38,270 nt of DNA from an uncultured Clostridia bacterium (GCA_944386045.1 CALWZO010000010.1:1-38270); one strand, 5' to 3'; shown: positions 1 to 8,702, counted from the first letter of the stretch. The notes: a model not told the origin generated them from the sequence alone. Numbers and translations are program-made.

Positions 1-138
1 ATTCAGGACACGCTCGGTCATAAGGATATTTCAACTACGCTCAACATCTATACCGATGTAACAAAGGAGCTGAGGAAGTCCGAATTTGAAGGTCTTGACT
101 CCTACTTCAAAAATGAGTATAATAAAGTGTCGGTTTGA
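1..138 (+). CDS. Tyrosine recombinase (integrase), C-terminal end only
   Basis: The window opens in frame in the last 45 codons of a tyrosine recombinase. The stretch LGHKDISTTLNIYTDVT is the classic end of the catalytic domain: the His of LGH is a conserved active-site residue, and the Tyr of NIYTDV is the expected nucleophile that forms the covalent link to DNA. This pattern is typical of Tn916-type integrases of Gram-positive integrative elements (family knowledge). The gene ends at a TGA, and an AT-rich att-like region follows before host sequence resumes in metG. Such integrases usually lie at the very end of their element, which fits. The N-terminal arm-binding and core-binding domains lie outside the window, so the subfamily cannot be fixed. 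Confidence 0.9.
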   Translation: MQDTLGHKDISTTLNIYTDVTKELRKSEFEGLDSYFKNEYNKVSV

Positions 139-335
139 CAGATTAAATTGATACGGACTTCATAGTTGGTGGATAAAAGCATTTACATCATTTACATCAA
201 TTCTTACACAAAGCCCCCACGAAACTAATCGAAAATAAAGTAAAGTAGGATTTTGAAAAAATCTGATTTGCGACTTATTTTGAACTATGTTGGGTTATAG
301 CAAGAATTGAAACGATGTCCTAAATCGTCCCCACA
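139..335. other. Probable right end (att region) of the integrated element
   Basis: This is about 200 bases of AT-rich, non-coding DNA between the integrase stop and the host metG reading frame. It contains a perfect 9-bp tandem direct repeat near its start, which could be an arm-type integrase or Xis binding site. A short hairpin (CGAT/ATCG around 314-328) sits just before the host frame opens. A TAA at 321-323 closes the metG frame upstream, so the junction lies at or before about 335. The exact crossover cannot be placed without the left end of the element. Confidence 0.55.
180..197. repeat. 9-bp direct repeat CATTTACAT x2
   Basis: Two head-to-tail copies of CATTTACAT lie about 40 bases after the integrase stop. 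Integrases of the Tn916/lambda type bind short direct repeats inside element ends through their N-terminal domain, so these are candidate arm sites. That role is inference from position only. Confidence 0.5.
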
Positions 336-809
336 ATGAAACCCCTGGGCAAAGGCGACAAAGCCGAAGAGGCAAAAGCTGAAGAAGAACAGACAGCACC
401 TGCCGCCGAAACAGCACCGGCACAGCGGACGATAGATTTTTCCAAAGTGAAGGTTGAACCGTTGTTTGAGGAATTTGTAGATTTCGAAACCTTCTCCAAA
501 TCCGACTTCCGCGCTGTAAAGGTAAAAGACTGCACAGCTGTTCCGAAGAGCAAAAAACTGCTGAAATTTGTACTGGATGACGGTTCAGGCACCGACCGCG
601 TTATTTTAAGCGGTATTCACGAATACTACGAACCCGAAACACTGATAGGCAAAACCTGCATTGCAATCACCAACCTGCCGCCCCGCAAAATGATGGGTAT
701 TGACTCCTGCGGCATGTTGATTTCCGCGGTGAACGAATATGACGGACACGAAAGTCTTAACCTGCTTATGGTAAGCGACAGAATACCTGCCGGCGCAAAG
801 CTGTACTGA
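336..809 (+). pseudogene. metG: metG 3' part: C-terminal tRNA-binding domain of methionyl-tRNA synthetase, cut off from the catalytic part
   Basis: The 157-residue open frame matches the C-terminal EMAPII/Trbp111-like OB-fold of bacterial MetRS. It has an Ala/Glu-rich linker (about residues 8-35), then IDFSKVKVEPLFEEF, the hallmark KSKKLLKFVLDDG, ILSGIHEYYEP, NLPPRKMMGIDSCGML and the end IPAGAKLY. In MetRS this domain dimerises the enzyme and improves tRNA binding; Trbp111 and CsaA are free-standing relatives. The roughly 480-residue catalytic part is absent, and the frame is closed upstream by TAA at 321-323. The first Met (336) has no Shine-Dalgarno, so it is probably an internal codon of the former gene. 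It could still be expressed as a stand-alone domain if the element supplies a promoter. A strong terminator follows. Confidence 0.85.
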
Positions 810-853
810 TAATTCTCAGTAGGTAAATTTAATCAATAAATAAGCTTTTTCAA

Positions 854-890
854 CAATACGGCGGCCGGAAACGGCCGCCGTATGCTTTTA
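854..890 (+). terminator. Strong hairpin after metG
   Basis: A 12-bp GC-rich perfect stem (ATACGGCGGCCG and its complement) is closed by a GAAA tetraloop and followed by a short TTTT. The U-tract is weak but the stem is very stable. It lies 45 bases after the metG stop. Confidence 0.7.
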
Positions 891-904
891 TCAAAGGTGA
901 TATA

Positions 905-1183
905 ATGTTCAAAAATAAAATTTTTAAAGCGGCAGTAATATCTGCCATAATCGGACTTTTGCTTATACTGGCAGTGATAGTGACAGGGTCTGCATACCCG
1001 GATGTATTTTTTACTGTGGGCACCCTTACAGGGTTGATACTGGTTTTTATCAGCAATGGGCTGCTGCTTGTCAGCTGGCTGGGGTCAATAGGCAAAGATG
1101 TGAAAGATAAAAATTATCTTTCCGCTTTTCTCACTGCCTTTATGCTTTTGGTGCTGGTAATAGTCCTGCTGCGAAAGCAATAA
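905..1183 (+). CDS. Small membrane protein, three predicted helices
   Basis: A 92-residue protein with three hydrophobic segments (about residues 8-28, 36-58 and 70-89) and a charged loop GKDVKDKN between the last two. It ends with LRKQ, which suggests a cytoplasmic C-terminus. AAAGGTGATATA just before the ATG serves as ribosome-binding site. It resembles the small DUF3899-type membrane proteins of Firmicutes in size and topology, but I cannot assign it to a family. It lies 30 bases before the metallo-hydrolase gene and may be co-transcribed with it. Function unknown. Confidence 0.7.
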   Translation: MFKNKIFKAAVISAIIGLLLILAVIVTGSAYPDVFFTVGTLTGLILVFISNGLLLVSWLGSIGKDVKDKNYLSAFLTAFMLLVLVIVLLRKQ

Positions 1184-1213
1184 TACAATTACAAATAAAA
1201 AAGGAGAAATACT

Positions 1214-1972
1214 ATGTTTGAAAAAATAACTGACAGAATATATGTGCAGCCGCCGCAGCCTTACACTGACCGACCAAATGTGGGACTGATTGTGGGTGAT
1301 AAGTACACTTTGCTGTTCGAGGCCGGAAACTCTGAAAAAAATGTGCAGCAGATAAAAGCGGACCTTGCGGCGCAAAAACTGCCTATGCCCGATTTTGTGG
1401 CTGTTTCCCACTGGCACTGGGACCACACTTTCGGCCTGCACGCCTGGAATGCAGTGACAATAGCCGGCGGAAAAACAAACCGCCAGCTGAAAACAGTCAG
1501 CGGCTGGGAATGGGACGATAAGTCGATGAAAGCCCGTGAAGAAAGCGGAGAGGATATTGTGTTCTGCAACGAGATGATAAAGCGCGAATACCCTGACCGC
1601 AGCCTGATACAGGTAAAAAGTGCCGATATCTCCTTTGAGGACAGAATGACAGTTGACCTGGGCGGAATAACCTGCAATTTTATTCATGCAAAAGGCCCCC
1701 ATGCAGACGACAGTGTAATATGCTTTATCCCGCAGGAAAAATTTGTTTTCCTGGGCGACAGCAACTCCAAAGACCTTTACGGCAAGCCGTGGAAATTTGA
1801 CATAAACCATGAAGAGAACTTTTTGTCCGAAGTGGAAAAAATCCCCTATGACCGGGAGCTTGTGGACGAATATCTGTCATTGCTCAAGGGTCTGGATTTT
1901 GAAAAATGTGCCGACGGCCATATTGGTGTGATGACAAAGCAGGAACTGTTTGACAGTTTTTCAACAAAATAA
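1214..1972 (+). CDS. Metallo-beta-lactamase-fold hydrolase
   Basis: A 252-residue protein of the MBL superfamily. The zinc motif HWHWDH sits at residues 66-71 (H66, H68, D70, H71). Further ligands are likely H163 (GPHADD), D182 (FLGDSNS) and H236 (ADGHIG), so both metal sites look complete. There is no signal peptide, so it is cytoplasmic. The superfamily includes glyoxalase II, lactonases and phosphodiesterases; nothing here fixes the substrate. The AAAAAAGGAGAAATACT leader is a strong ribosome-binding site. It follows the small membrane protein closely. Confidence in the fold is high, in the substrate nil. Confidence 0.9.
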   Translation: MFEKITDRIYVQPPQPYTDRPNVGLIVGDKYTLLFEAGNSEKNVQQIKADLAAQKLPMPDFVAVSHWHWDHTFGLHAWNAVTIAGGKTNRQLKTVSGWEWDDKSMKAREESGEDIVFCNEMIKREYPDRSLIQVKSADISFEDRMTVDLGGITCNFIHAKGPHADDSVICFIPQEKFVFLGDSNSKDLYGKPWKFDINHEENFLSEVEKIPYDRELVDEYLSLLKGLDFEKCADGHIGVMTKQELFDSFSTK

Positions 1973-2039
1973 GAGGCCGTCTGCAAAACTCTGTAACTGA
2001 CATATTGAAGCGGACTATGCGTATTTATTCACACGCTTA

Positions 2040-2068
2040 TTGCATTGCATTTCATATAGTGCTAAAAT
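2040..2068 (+). promoter_or_regulatory. Candidate sigma-A promoter for the lipoprotein gene
   Basis: TTGCAT, a 17-bp spacer and TAAAAT lie 25 bases before the lipoprotein start, after a 67-base gap from the previous gene. Confidence 0.5.
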
Positions 2069-2092
2069 TGTAAAAAACGATGAGGTGACAAC

Positions 2093-2845
2093 ATGAAAAA
2101 ATTATTGGTATTTTTACTCAGCACAATCGTCTTTATAAGCCTTTTTACCGCCTGTTCTTCCACCGATAACTCAGCCGGCACCGGCTCTTCCGGACTTGAT
2201 GTTGAGCAAAGCAGTACGACCCAGTCAGAGTTAGAAGAACAGCCAAAGTTTTCACAAGAGCCTATAGACCCCGATGACGCTTCCGGTGACAAAAAAGCTA
2301 TTGCCTGCTTTGACGGCAGCGGATTTGATTTCGAGCCGTACATAGCCGATTTGCAGGTATCACAGACAGACCTCAGCACCATGGCCGGTGCCCTTGGATT
2401 GCAAATTTTTGACCGCAATGGCTCACTGTCAGCCGGGGATTATGTCATGGACGGTTACAGCCTGATGCAGGCTGAAGGCAAATCGGTAATGCTGTTTTGC
2501 AGTGTATTCAACCGGGCAAAGGATTTCCCGTCAAAGTATATCTGCGATATACAGCAGAAAGAGACCCTTCACAGCGCACTGGAAAAAATGGGATTTGGCC
2601 CGGAGGAAATCAAATATCTGGAAAGCAAAATTGAGCTGACCATAGAGCCCTCATCCTCCGGCTGGAAAGCGGAAACCATATCTGAAAACGGCATGTACCA
2701 GCCGGGCAATTACTATCGTATTGCGGTTTACAGCAACACAGGCAACGGCCTGTATTACCAGTTTGAATTTTTCGGCACCAGCGGAAACGCAGCAGACACA
2801 GTGCTGGACAATGTGACCATTGTAAATGTCAACGGCGAAGCATGA
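2093..2845 (+). CDS. Secreted lipoprotein of unknown function
   Basis: The 250-residue product starts with a lipoprotein signal: MKK, a hydrophobic stretch and the lipobox FTAC with Cys21 as the lipidation site. A Ser/Thr/Glu-rich linker follows to about residue 60, then a compact domain of about 190 residues ending VDNVTIVNVN-like beta strands. GAGGTGACAAC before the ATG is the ribosome-binding site. I do not recognise the domain. It is flanked by its own promoter and a strong terminator, so it is probably a single-gene unit anchored to the outer face of the membrane. Confidence 0.85.
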   Translation: MKKLLVFLLSTIVFISLFTACSSTDNSAGTGSSGLDVEQSSTTQSELEEQPKFSQEPIDPDDASGDKKAIACFDGSGFDFEPYIADLQVSQTDLSTMAGALGLQIFDRNGSLSAGDYVMDGYSLMQAEGKSVMLFCSVFNRAKDFPSKYICDIQQKETLHSALEKMGFGPEEIKYLESKIELTIEPSSSGWKAETISENGMYQPGNYYRIAVYSNTGNGLYYQFEFFGTSGNAADTVLDNVTIVNVNGEA

Positions 2846-2850
2846 CGCGC

Positions 2851-2878
2851 AAAACACGCCTTCGGGCGTGTTTTTTAT
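2851..2878 (+). terminator. Rho-independent terminator after the lipoprotein gene
   Basis: AACACGCC-TTCG-GGCGTGTT hairpin followed by TTTTTT, beginning 6 bases after the stop codon. Confidence 0.92.
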
Positions 2879-2938
2879 TTTATTTTAACCTGCGGTGTGT
2901 TATAATCTATATGTAAATCTGGAAAGGAAAATTTATAT

Positions 2939-3367
2939 ATGAGAATTATGGCAGTGGACTGGGGCGAAAGCCGCACAGGGATAGCAGTAAGCGACCCCAG
3001 CGAATTTCTGGCCAGCCCGGTGGAGATTATAAAAGAAAAAAACACGCTGAAAGCCATCGAGCGCGTGGCTCAAAAAGCCAAAGAGCTGGACGCCGGCATG
3101 ATTGTGGTGGGCAACCCGATAAACATGAACGGCACCCGCGGCGAAAGGGCAGAAAAATGTGCCTTTGTACGCGATGAGCTGGAAAAGCTGACCGGGCTGG
3201 AATGCGTACTGTGGGACGAGCGCGCCAGCACCAAAACCGCAGCCGGCATGCTGACAGACAGCGGAACTTTTGGAAAAAAGCGCAAAAATGTACTGGACGC
3301 TGTGGCGGCGGTGGTCATTCTGGAAAACTATCTGCGGTGGCGCAAAAACCAGAAAAATTCAGACTGA
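2939..3367 (+). CDS. ruvX: Putative pre-16S rRNA nuclease / Holliday junction resolvase RuvX (YqgF)
   Basis: A 142-residue YqgF-family protein of normal length. The RNase H-like fold shows the start MRIMAVDWGESRTGIAVSD with Asp7 as first catalytic acid, then VVGNPINMNGT, the DERAST motif and LDAVAAVVILENYL near the C-terminus carrying the last acid. The family matures the 16S rRNA 5' end and may also act on Holliday junctions. GGAAAGG before the ATG supports the start. It sits between two terminators, apparently as a single gene, with a TATAAT at about 2901-2906 as likely -10 box. Confidence 0.95.
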   Translation: MRIMAVDWGESRTGIAVSDPSEFLASPVEIIKEKNTLKAIERVAQKAKELDAGMIVVGNPINMNGTRGERAEKCAFVRDELEKLTGLECVLWDERASTKTAAGMLTDSGTFGKKRKNVLDAVAAVVILENYLRWRKNQKNSD

Positions 3368-3400
3368 TATGATTTTGAAAATCATGCTGAACACAAGATA

Positions 3401-3435
3401 AAAAAGACAGGCGGATAAAACCGCCTGTCTTTTTC
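3401..3435. terminator. Bidirectional terminator between ruvX and spoIIE
   Basis: AAAAAGACAGGCGG, a 6-base loop and the complementary CCGCCTGTCTTTTT form a long stem with A and T tracts on either side, so it can stop transcription from both converging genes. Confidence 0.92.
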
Positions 3436-3454
3436 TGTGTAAAGGAGAAAAGGC

Positions 3455-5668
3455 TTACACCTGGATTTTAAGTTTAATTGCTATTGCAGTTTTGTCGTCC
3501 TGCATTTTGCTTTCGCCTATGGCAAATTCCGCTATTTTATCACATGGGGCAATGTATATATTTTCCAGCCGAGAACCGGACACACAGGCCCCGTCACTGA
3601 GCATCAGCAGGACTTCCCCTTCCGCTATATCAAAATCAAAACAGGCGGATTTTACATCTTTCAAAACCCCCAGCGGCAGACTGTCGCTGTAAATCTGCTC
3701 CACGCCGTTTTTGCCGGCTTTGAAACTGGGGCCGGCTCCGGCCTTTGCCATCTGTGCTTTGCCGCTGAAAAGGTCTATGGTCAGTATATCGGCCGATACG
3801 CTGTTTTCGCCGCTGTCTTTCAAATTCAGCGCAAGGTTGACTATATTCAAAGCGCTGGACAGTTCCACCCCTGTTTCCAGCAAGCTTTTCAGCATGGCCA
3901 CGGCCGTCCGGCTGTGAGCAGCCGCGGCACTGCCTGTCCCCATTCCGTCGCATAAAATTACAAAAAGTTTATTATTATTACAAAATAACAAATAGTTATC
4001 ACCATTCACTCGCTTTAACCGGCTGGAGCGAATGCCTGTTTCATAGTCAAAAAAAGTTTTTTGGCAAAAAGTATAAACATACTGATTTCCCTGCATGCTC
4101 CGGACCGGCGGCGAAAAGGCACACCCGTATACGCTTTCCAGCCTGGAGCTTATTTTTTCCAGTTCTGCCGGACCCAGCCGGTCCGAACCGGCAAAATCCA
4201 TTTTGCCCGGGTCCCGGGTGCACAGACAGTAGCTGTGGTCTATTTTCATGTCGGAAAGAAAGGAGTCCATGGCGCTGGTTACAGTATAATTTACCATTGC
4301 ACTGTTTTTGCTTTGGCTTATAATATCACCCACTGTTGCGGCAATGGACAAAAATGCGCTTTGCAGCAATTTCTGATTATTTTTCTGTGACTGGGCTATA
4401 TATTTTTTTGTCAGGAGCATACGGTAATTATCTGAAAAAGAATTTTTGATTTTTTCCGTATTGGGGCACTGCCTGTAAAAACCCCGGTCAAATTCCTGTC
4501 TGTCGGCCCAGCGCATATTCTGCGCGTAGGACGAAAACTGGGACCGGGTGAAAGAGTATTTTTCCTGCCAGCACAAAGTGTTTTTTTCGCATTTTCTGCA
4601 CACTTCGTTGGCCACAATATCCTCCAGCGCCTGCCGGTTTTCCTGCTTTTCGCTGAGTTTGGAAATGTCTATGGCACAGTTGGCCAAAAAATTCAGGCTG
4701 TTTTGCAGCTTGGTAAGATTTGCGGCCAGCTGTCGCCGGTCTTTCCGATCATACACCGATTTTGCCGGCGAAGTGGGCAGGTAAAAACGGGGCCGCAAAA
4801 AATAGATTATCAGAGCCGCGCAAACACTTGCCGACGGAAAAAAGCTGTTTATATCCGATATAAACACCATATTGGCCAGCAGTGCTCCGGCGGCACACAC
4901 AGGGTATATAAATACCGACATCTTTTCCGCCATAAAACATCCGGCGGCCCACAGCGCAAAATATATCACAGCCGCCATCGCAAATCCGGTGCGGTCGCTG
5001 ATGGAAAAAATTATTGCCGGCAGGGCCAAAAGGCTGAAATCAGGTTTCAGTCTTTGGGAATACAGCCAGCTTACAGCCAGGGCCGCCGCGCCGCCAAAAC
5101 TGATGCTCCTGCCGTCAAACCCGGAAAGGGACAGGCTGACAGATATCAGAAGCGCCAAAAGGGACAAAGCGTCTGCAAAATCGGCAAGCCGCATATTTTT
5201 TTGTACTATTTCCCTGCCGCTGCCTACAATCTTTGCAGTGAAAAAGGAAACCGGCCCCACAAGCACCGATAAAAAAGCCGTCTGCCGCGACCGAAAAAAA
5301 CTGAGGACCAGTTTGGCCGCCGACAGCGTAAAACAGGCGGAAAACAACGGCAGCGTTGAAGATTTCAAAGCATAGGACAAAACTATGTATACAGACAAAG
5401 ATATGAAATACGGTATAAAAGACCGGTCAGTAATACTTCTGACAGCCATTGCCGCAACCGCGCCGGACAGGTATATATACTTGCTTGTTTTCGCACCTAT
5501 ATTGTCCGCCAGCACCAGCGCCAAAAAAGACAAATTTATATCCCGCCAGGACGCGCCGGCCGCTGATATGCCGCAGGCAAAAAACAGTATCCGCTTTACT
5601 GTTTCTTTAACATCCTTCTTCTGCCTTTGCCTTACACCTTTTTTAATCTCTTTCAGAACAGCTGTCAT
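3455..5668 (-). CDS. spoIIE: Stage II sporulation protein E (membrane PP2C phosphatase)
   Basis: The 737-residue protein has the SpoIIE plan: about 10 membrane helices in the first ~300 residues, a central region with a cysteine-rich stretch (CRKCEKNTLCWQ near residue 355), and a C-terminal PP2C domain. Phosphatase metal-binding motifs are CDGMGTGSAA (about residue 572), LSDGA (about 691) and DDKTAIAI (about 724). In Bacillus, SpoIIE dephosphorylates SpoIIAA to activate sigma-F in the forespore and helps place the polar septum with FtsZ. It is somewhat shorter than the Bacillus protein (827). The ribosome-binding site is weak (AAAGG 12 bases from ATG). It is a single minus-strand gene and the main sign that the host makes endospores. 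Confidence 0.96.
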   Translation of the reverse strand: MTAVLKEIKKGVRQRQKKDVKETVKRILFFACGISAAGASWRDINLSFLALVLADNIGAKTSKYIYLSGAVAAMAVRSITDRSFIPYFISLSVYIVLSYALKSSTLPLFSACFTLSAAKLVLSFFRSRQTAFLSVLVGPVSFFTAKIVGSGREIVQKNMRLADFADALSLLALLISVSLSLSGFDGRSISFGGAAALAVSWLYSQRLKPDFSLLALPAIIFSISDRTGFAMAAVIYFALWAAGCFMAEKMSVFIYPVCAAGALLANMVFISDINSFFPSASVCAALIIYFLRPRFYLPTSPAKSVYDRKDRRQLAANLTKLQNSLNFLANCAIDISKLSEKQENRQALEDIVANEVCRKCEKNTLCWQEKYSFTRSQFSSYAQNMRWADRQEFDRGFYRQCPNTEKIKNSFSDNYRMLLTKKYIAQSQKNNQKLLQSAFLSIAATVGDIISQSKNSAMVNYTVTSAMDSFLSDMKIDHSYCLCTRDPGKMDFAGSDRLGPAELEKISSRLESVYGCAFSPPVRSMQGNQYVYTFCQKTFFDYETGIRSSRLKRVNGDNYLLFCNNNKLFVILCDGMGTGSAAAAHSRTAVAMLKSLLETGVELSSALNIVNLALNLKDSGENSVSADILTIDLFSGKAQMAKAGAGPSFKAGKNGVEQIYSDSLPLGVLKDVKSACFDFDIAEGEVLLMLSDGACVSGSRLENIYIAPCDKIAEFAIGESKMQDDKTAIAIKLKIQV

Positions 5669-5809
5669 AATACCGCGCGACCTTTCATATAATTTATAAT
5701 TTATATTATATTTAACGCCGTATGTTTATTTTGCCGCTTTTTGTCTGTGAAAATCAAAATATATTATCTTCTATTAACAGCATAGTTGTTGAAATACATA
5801 ATAAATATA

Positions 5810-5838
5810 TTGATTATATATATTTTTTTGTTTATAAT
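5810..5838 (+). promoter_or_regulatory. Candidate promoter for the YfjL-like gene
   Basis: TTGATT, 17-bp spacer, TATAAT, in a very AT-rich gap between divergent spoIIE and the YfjL-like gene; the start codon is 66 bases downstream. Confidence 0.6.
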
Positions 5839-5904
5839 GTATATAAGCAACAGGTCGTTTATCACACAAATTTTCAATTCGCATCACAACAGAGGTAACA
5901 GGCC

Positions 5905-6690
5905 ATGAAAGAAAAACTTTTGAAACATTTCCGTTTGCTGTGGTTTTTGGCGCTGCTGGCGTTTGTTATTGGCGGAAGTGTCCTTTACAACGGCGACCCT
6001 TTTACAAGGATGAGGCTGAACAAAGAATCTGTAGAGTATGTGCAGGAAAATTATCCTGGAATTGCAGAAAAGGTAAAACCGACAAGTGAGGTATACACAG
6101 CCCATCATAATATGAAGCCTCTTTTCTTTGCCAACTTCTGCCATGTTGACAACAGATACATACGCTTTTCCCTGGTATATGACAGATATGGCAACCTGAT
6201 AAGGGACGATTTTAAAAATGCTGTCGGCATAAGCAGTTCGATATATCAAAACCTGTCCGGCAGATACACCCAGATGGTAAAAAATCGGTTTAATAATACA
6301 TTCCGAGATGGTACCGGTGCCGCCGGGTTGTCTGTGGATGACATAATGAAATCCAACAGGGGCGAAGCATATTTTGAACACAGCAACTATGACATAGAGG
6401 AAGGCTACAAGGGCCCTTATCTGGACATAAACGAAGAATATTCTGTAAATGATATGGCGTCACAGTACGGATACATATATTTTTACTTTGCGGAAGATGA
6501 ACAGCAGACAGCGGAAAATCTGTACAACAGACGGCTGCAGGCCAGGGATATGCTGAAAGAAAAAAACATTTCTTTCAAAAGCTTTACCATCTGTTATGAT
6601 ATAAGCAGCGATGTGTATGACCTCACCTATGACGAGCTGTACAGTGACAACCTGGAGGAAATAATGGCAGAAAAGTCCGTCGGGCTGTAA
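5905..6690 (+). CDS. YfjL-like membrane-anchored protein
   Basis: A 261-residue protein with a short basic N-terminus, one membrane helix (about residues 10-29) and an extracellular domain. The arrangement NGDPFTRMRLNKES after the helix, then VYDRYGNLIRDDF, matches what I recall of the YfjL-like family of Firmicutes (a family-level call from memory). AGAGGTAACAGGCC precedes the ATG. The C-terminal half, from the segment GISSSIYQNL onward, is repeated in diverged form directly downstream. Function is unknown; such proteins are usually found as single genes or small paralogous sets. Confidence 0.8.
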   Translation: MKEKLLKHFRLLWFLALLAFVIGGSVLYNGDPFTRMRLNKESVEYVQENYPGIAEKVKPTSEVYTAHHNMKPLFFANFCHVDNRYIRFSLVYDRYGNLIRDDFKNAVGISSSIYQNLSGRYTQMVKNRFNNTFRDGTGAAGLSVDDIMKSNRGEAYFEHSNYDIEEGYKGPYLDINEEYSVNDMASQYGYIYFYFAEDEQQTAENLYNRRLQARDMLKEKNISFKSFTICYDISSDVYDLTYDELYSDNLEEIMAEKSVGL

Positions 6691-6710
6691 CGGAAGCTGC
6701 TTTTATATAA

Positions 6711-7175
6711 ATTTCACCGGCTTTATTCTCTTACAGCGGAATTGTCAGTGAACTGTTCAACGACTATTTCTGTGACAGGCGCGGTACTGCCGGCGTTTCG
6801 CCGGATGCTGTTTTAAACTCCAACAGCGGCCATGGTACTTTTTTAGACAGCGACGCAGATATGCACGAAGGTTATAAAGGCCCTGTACCGGATGCGGCAA
6901 ATGAATATGATGCCGTGGAACTGGCCGCCGAATACGGCCGGATAAGTTTTTACTTTACAGAGGATGAAGAGCATACAAAGGAAAACCTGTACAACAGATT
7001 GGTACAAAGCCGAGAATTGCTGAAAAACAGCGATGTAAAATTTTCTCTGTTTTCTGCGTCCTACCGTCTGTCCGCCGGAGTTTACAGGCTGATGCCGGAG
7101 GATTTGTTTGAAGGAGATTTAAAACAGATAGTGGAAGAAAGATATTTCAATTACTATTCTGATGAAAGTACATAA
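6711..7175 (+). pseudogene. 3' remnant of a second YfjL-like gene
   Basis: An open frame begins right after an in-frame TAA at 6708-6710, only 20 bases after the stop of the intact copy. It encodes about 154 residues that align with residues ~112-261 of the neighbour: both share EGYKGP, an aromatic-rich segment (YGRISFYFTEDEE versus YGYIYFYFAEDEQ) and ENLYNR. The N-terminal helix and the first ~110 residues are missing. The first ATG in frame (6861) has no ribosome-binding site and would leave only 104 residues. This looks like an old tandem duplication whose second copy lost its 5' end. Sequence divergence is large, so the duplication is not recent. Confidence 0.85.
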
Positions 7176-7206
7176 AAAATACCGCGCATACAGCGCGGTA
7201 TTTTAA
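7174..7206. terminator. Bidirectional terminator
   Basis: TACCGCGC-ATACA-GCGCGGTA with A and T tracts, between the YfjL remnant (plus) and gltX (minus). Confidence 0.88.
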
Positions 7207-7220
7207 TTTTGAATTATTTA

Positions 7221-8672
7221 TTATGCCAGCTTGTCCAGTGCGGCTTTTACACGGGCGATGGTTTTTTCCTTGCCGATGATAGCGGCCAGTTCCACACCGC
7301 CGCCGGGGGTAAACTGTTTACCGGATACTGCCACACGCAGCGGGTACAAAAGCAAACCGTTCTTTACGCCCAGCTGTTCTATCAGCCGGAACAGCCGTGT
7401 GTGGATGTTGTCCATTGTCCAGTCTGTGATGCCTTCCAGCACCGGGAGAATTTTTTCCAGTGACTCTTTGGAATTTTCCGGATTGGTTTTCATCTTTTTG
7501 TTGGTGTACAGAGAAATGTCATATTCGGGCATTTCGTCTATGAAGTCCACCTGCTCTGACAGGTCGCTGAGCATTTCACAGCGTTTCTGCAACACCTCGC
7601 ACAGCAGGTCAAAGTCACATTCGCCTTTGACAGTTTTTCTGATATAAGGCATTGCTTTTTCTTTGAACTCTTCGTGGGACAGCTCGCGGATATATTCGCC
7701 GTTGAGGAATTTCAGCTTGTTCATATCAAAAATCGCAGGGGATTTTGTGATATTTGCCGGGTCAAATATTTCGCACAGCTCTTCCAGGGTGAATTTTTCC
7801 TGTTCGGATTTCGGGCTCCAGCCCAGCAGTGCAATATAGTTCAGGATAGCTTCTTTCAAAAAGCCCATCTCTACCAGATCTTCGTAAGAAGCATCGCCGT
7901 GGCGTTTGGACAATTTATGCTGTGCATCGCGCATTACCGGCGGACAGTGCACATAGTCGGGAATTTCCCAGCCGAATGCCTGATACAGCAGGTTGTATTT
8001 AGGTGCGGAAGAAAGGTATTCGGCACCGCGGATAACAGGGTTTATCAGCATCAGGTGGTCGTCCACAACATTGGCAAAGTTATATGTGGGCATACCGTCG
8101 GCTTTCAGCAAAATCTGATCGTCCAGTGTGCTGTTTTCCACTGTAATGCGTCCGTATACCAGGTCGTCAAAATATGTTTCGCCGCCTTCGGGTATTTTCT
8201 GTCTGATAACATAAGGTACACCGGCAGCCAGCTTTTCTTCTACTTCTTCCTTGGAAAGATTGCGGCAGTGGTTGTCGTAACCGGGTATCTGTCCTGAAAG
8301 CTGTTTTATTCTGTTTACTTCTTCCAGTCTTTCTTTTGTGCAGAAGCAATAGTATGCCGCGCCTTTTTCCACCAGCATTTCAGCATATTTTTTGTATATT
8401 TCTTTTCTTTCGCTTTGCACATAGGGGCCGTAAGGGCCGCCGATATCCGGGCCTTCATCCCACAGCAGGTGAGTTTCTTTCAATGTGTTGTAAATTATTT
8501 CAACAGCGCCTTCGACCTGTCTGCTCTGGTCGGTATCCTCTATTCTCAGGATAAAGTCGCCTTTCTTTCTTCTTGCAGTCAGATAGGCGTACAGGGCTGT
8601 GCGCAGATTGCCCACATGCATATAGCCCGTCGGGCTGGGGGCAAATCTTGTTCTTGTTCTGTCTAATGCCAT
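7221..8672 (-). CDS. gltX: Glutamyl-tRNA synthetase
   Basis: A 483-residue class I aminoacyl-tRNA synthetase of normal length. The nucleotide-binding signature is [18 protein letters not shown] (HIGH variant HVGN at residues 19-22), followed by RIEDTD; the KMSKS equivalent is KLSKRHG near residue 253. It charges tRNA-Glu, and in Clostridia it is often non-discriminating, also loading tRNA-Gln for amidation by GatCAB; the sequence alone does not decide this. GGAGG lies 6 bases before the ATG. It is transcribed alone, divergently from trpS. Confidence 0.97.
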   Translation of the reverse strand: MALDRTRTRFAPSPTGYMHVGNLRTALYAYLTARRKKGDFILRIEDTDQSRQVEGAVEIIYNTLKETHLLWDEGPDIGGPYGPYVQSERKEIYKKYAEMLVEKGAAYYCFCTKERLEEVNRIKQLSGQIPGYDNHCRNLSKEEVEEKLAAGVPYVIRQKIPEGGETYFDDLVYGRITVENSTLDDQILLKADGMPTYNFANVVDDHLMLINPVIRGAEYLSSAPKYNLLYQAFGWEIPDYVHCPPVMRDAQHKLSKRHGDASYEDLVEMGFLKEAILNYIALLGWSPKSEQEKFTLEELCEIFDPANITKSPAIFDMNKLKFLNGEYIRELSHEEFKEKAMPYIRKTVKGECDFDLLCEVLQKRCEMLSDLSEQVDFIDEMPEYDISLYTNKKMKTNPENSKESLEKILPVLEGITDWTMDNIHTRLFRLIEQLGVKNGLLLYPLRVAVSGKQFTPGGGVELAAIIGKEKTIARVKAALDKLA

Positions 8673-8702
8673 AGTTTTCCTCCAAGGTTTTAATTACTTA
8701 TA

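Noticed and set aside
1..335. Phage or plasmid origin
   Set aside because: Only the integrase end and short repeats are visible; no replication gene, iteron set or relaxase is present.
5801..5835. Shared AT-rich motif (ATATTGATTAT followed by TATATATATT) here and at 14611-14640
   Set aside because: Both lie in very AT-rich DNA and at 14.6 kb no matching promoter spacing is found; likely chance or base composition.
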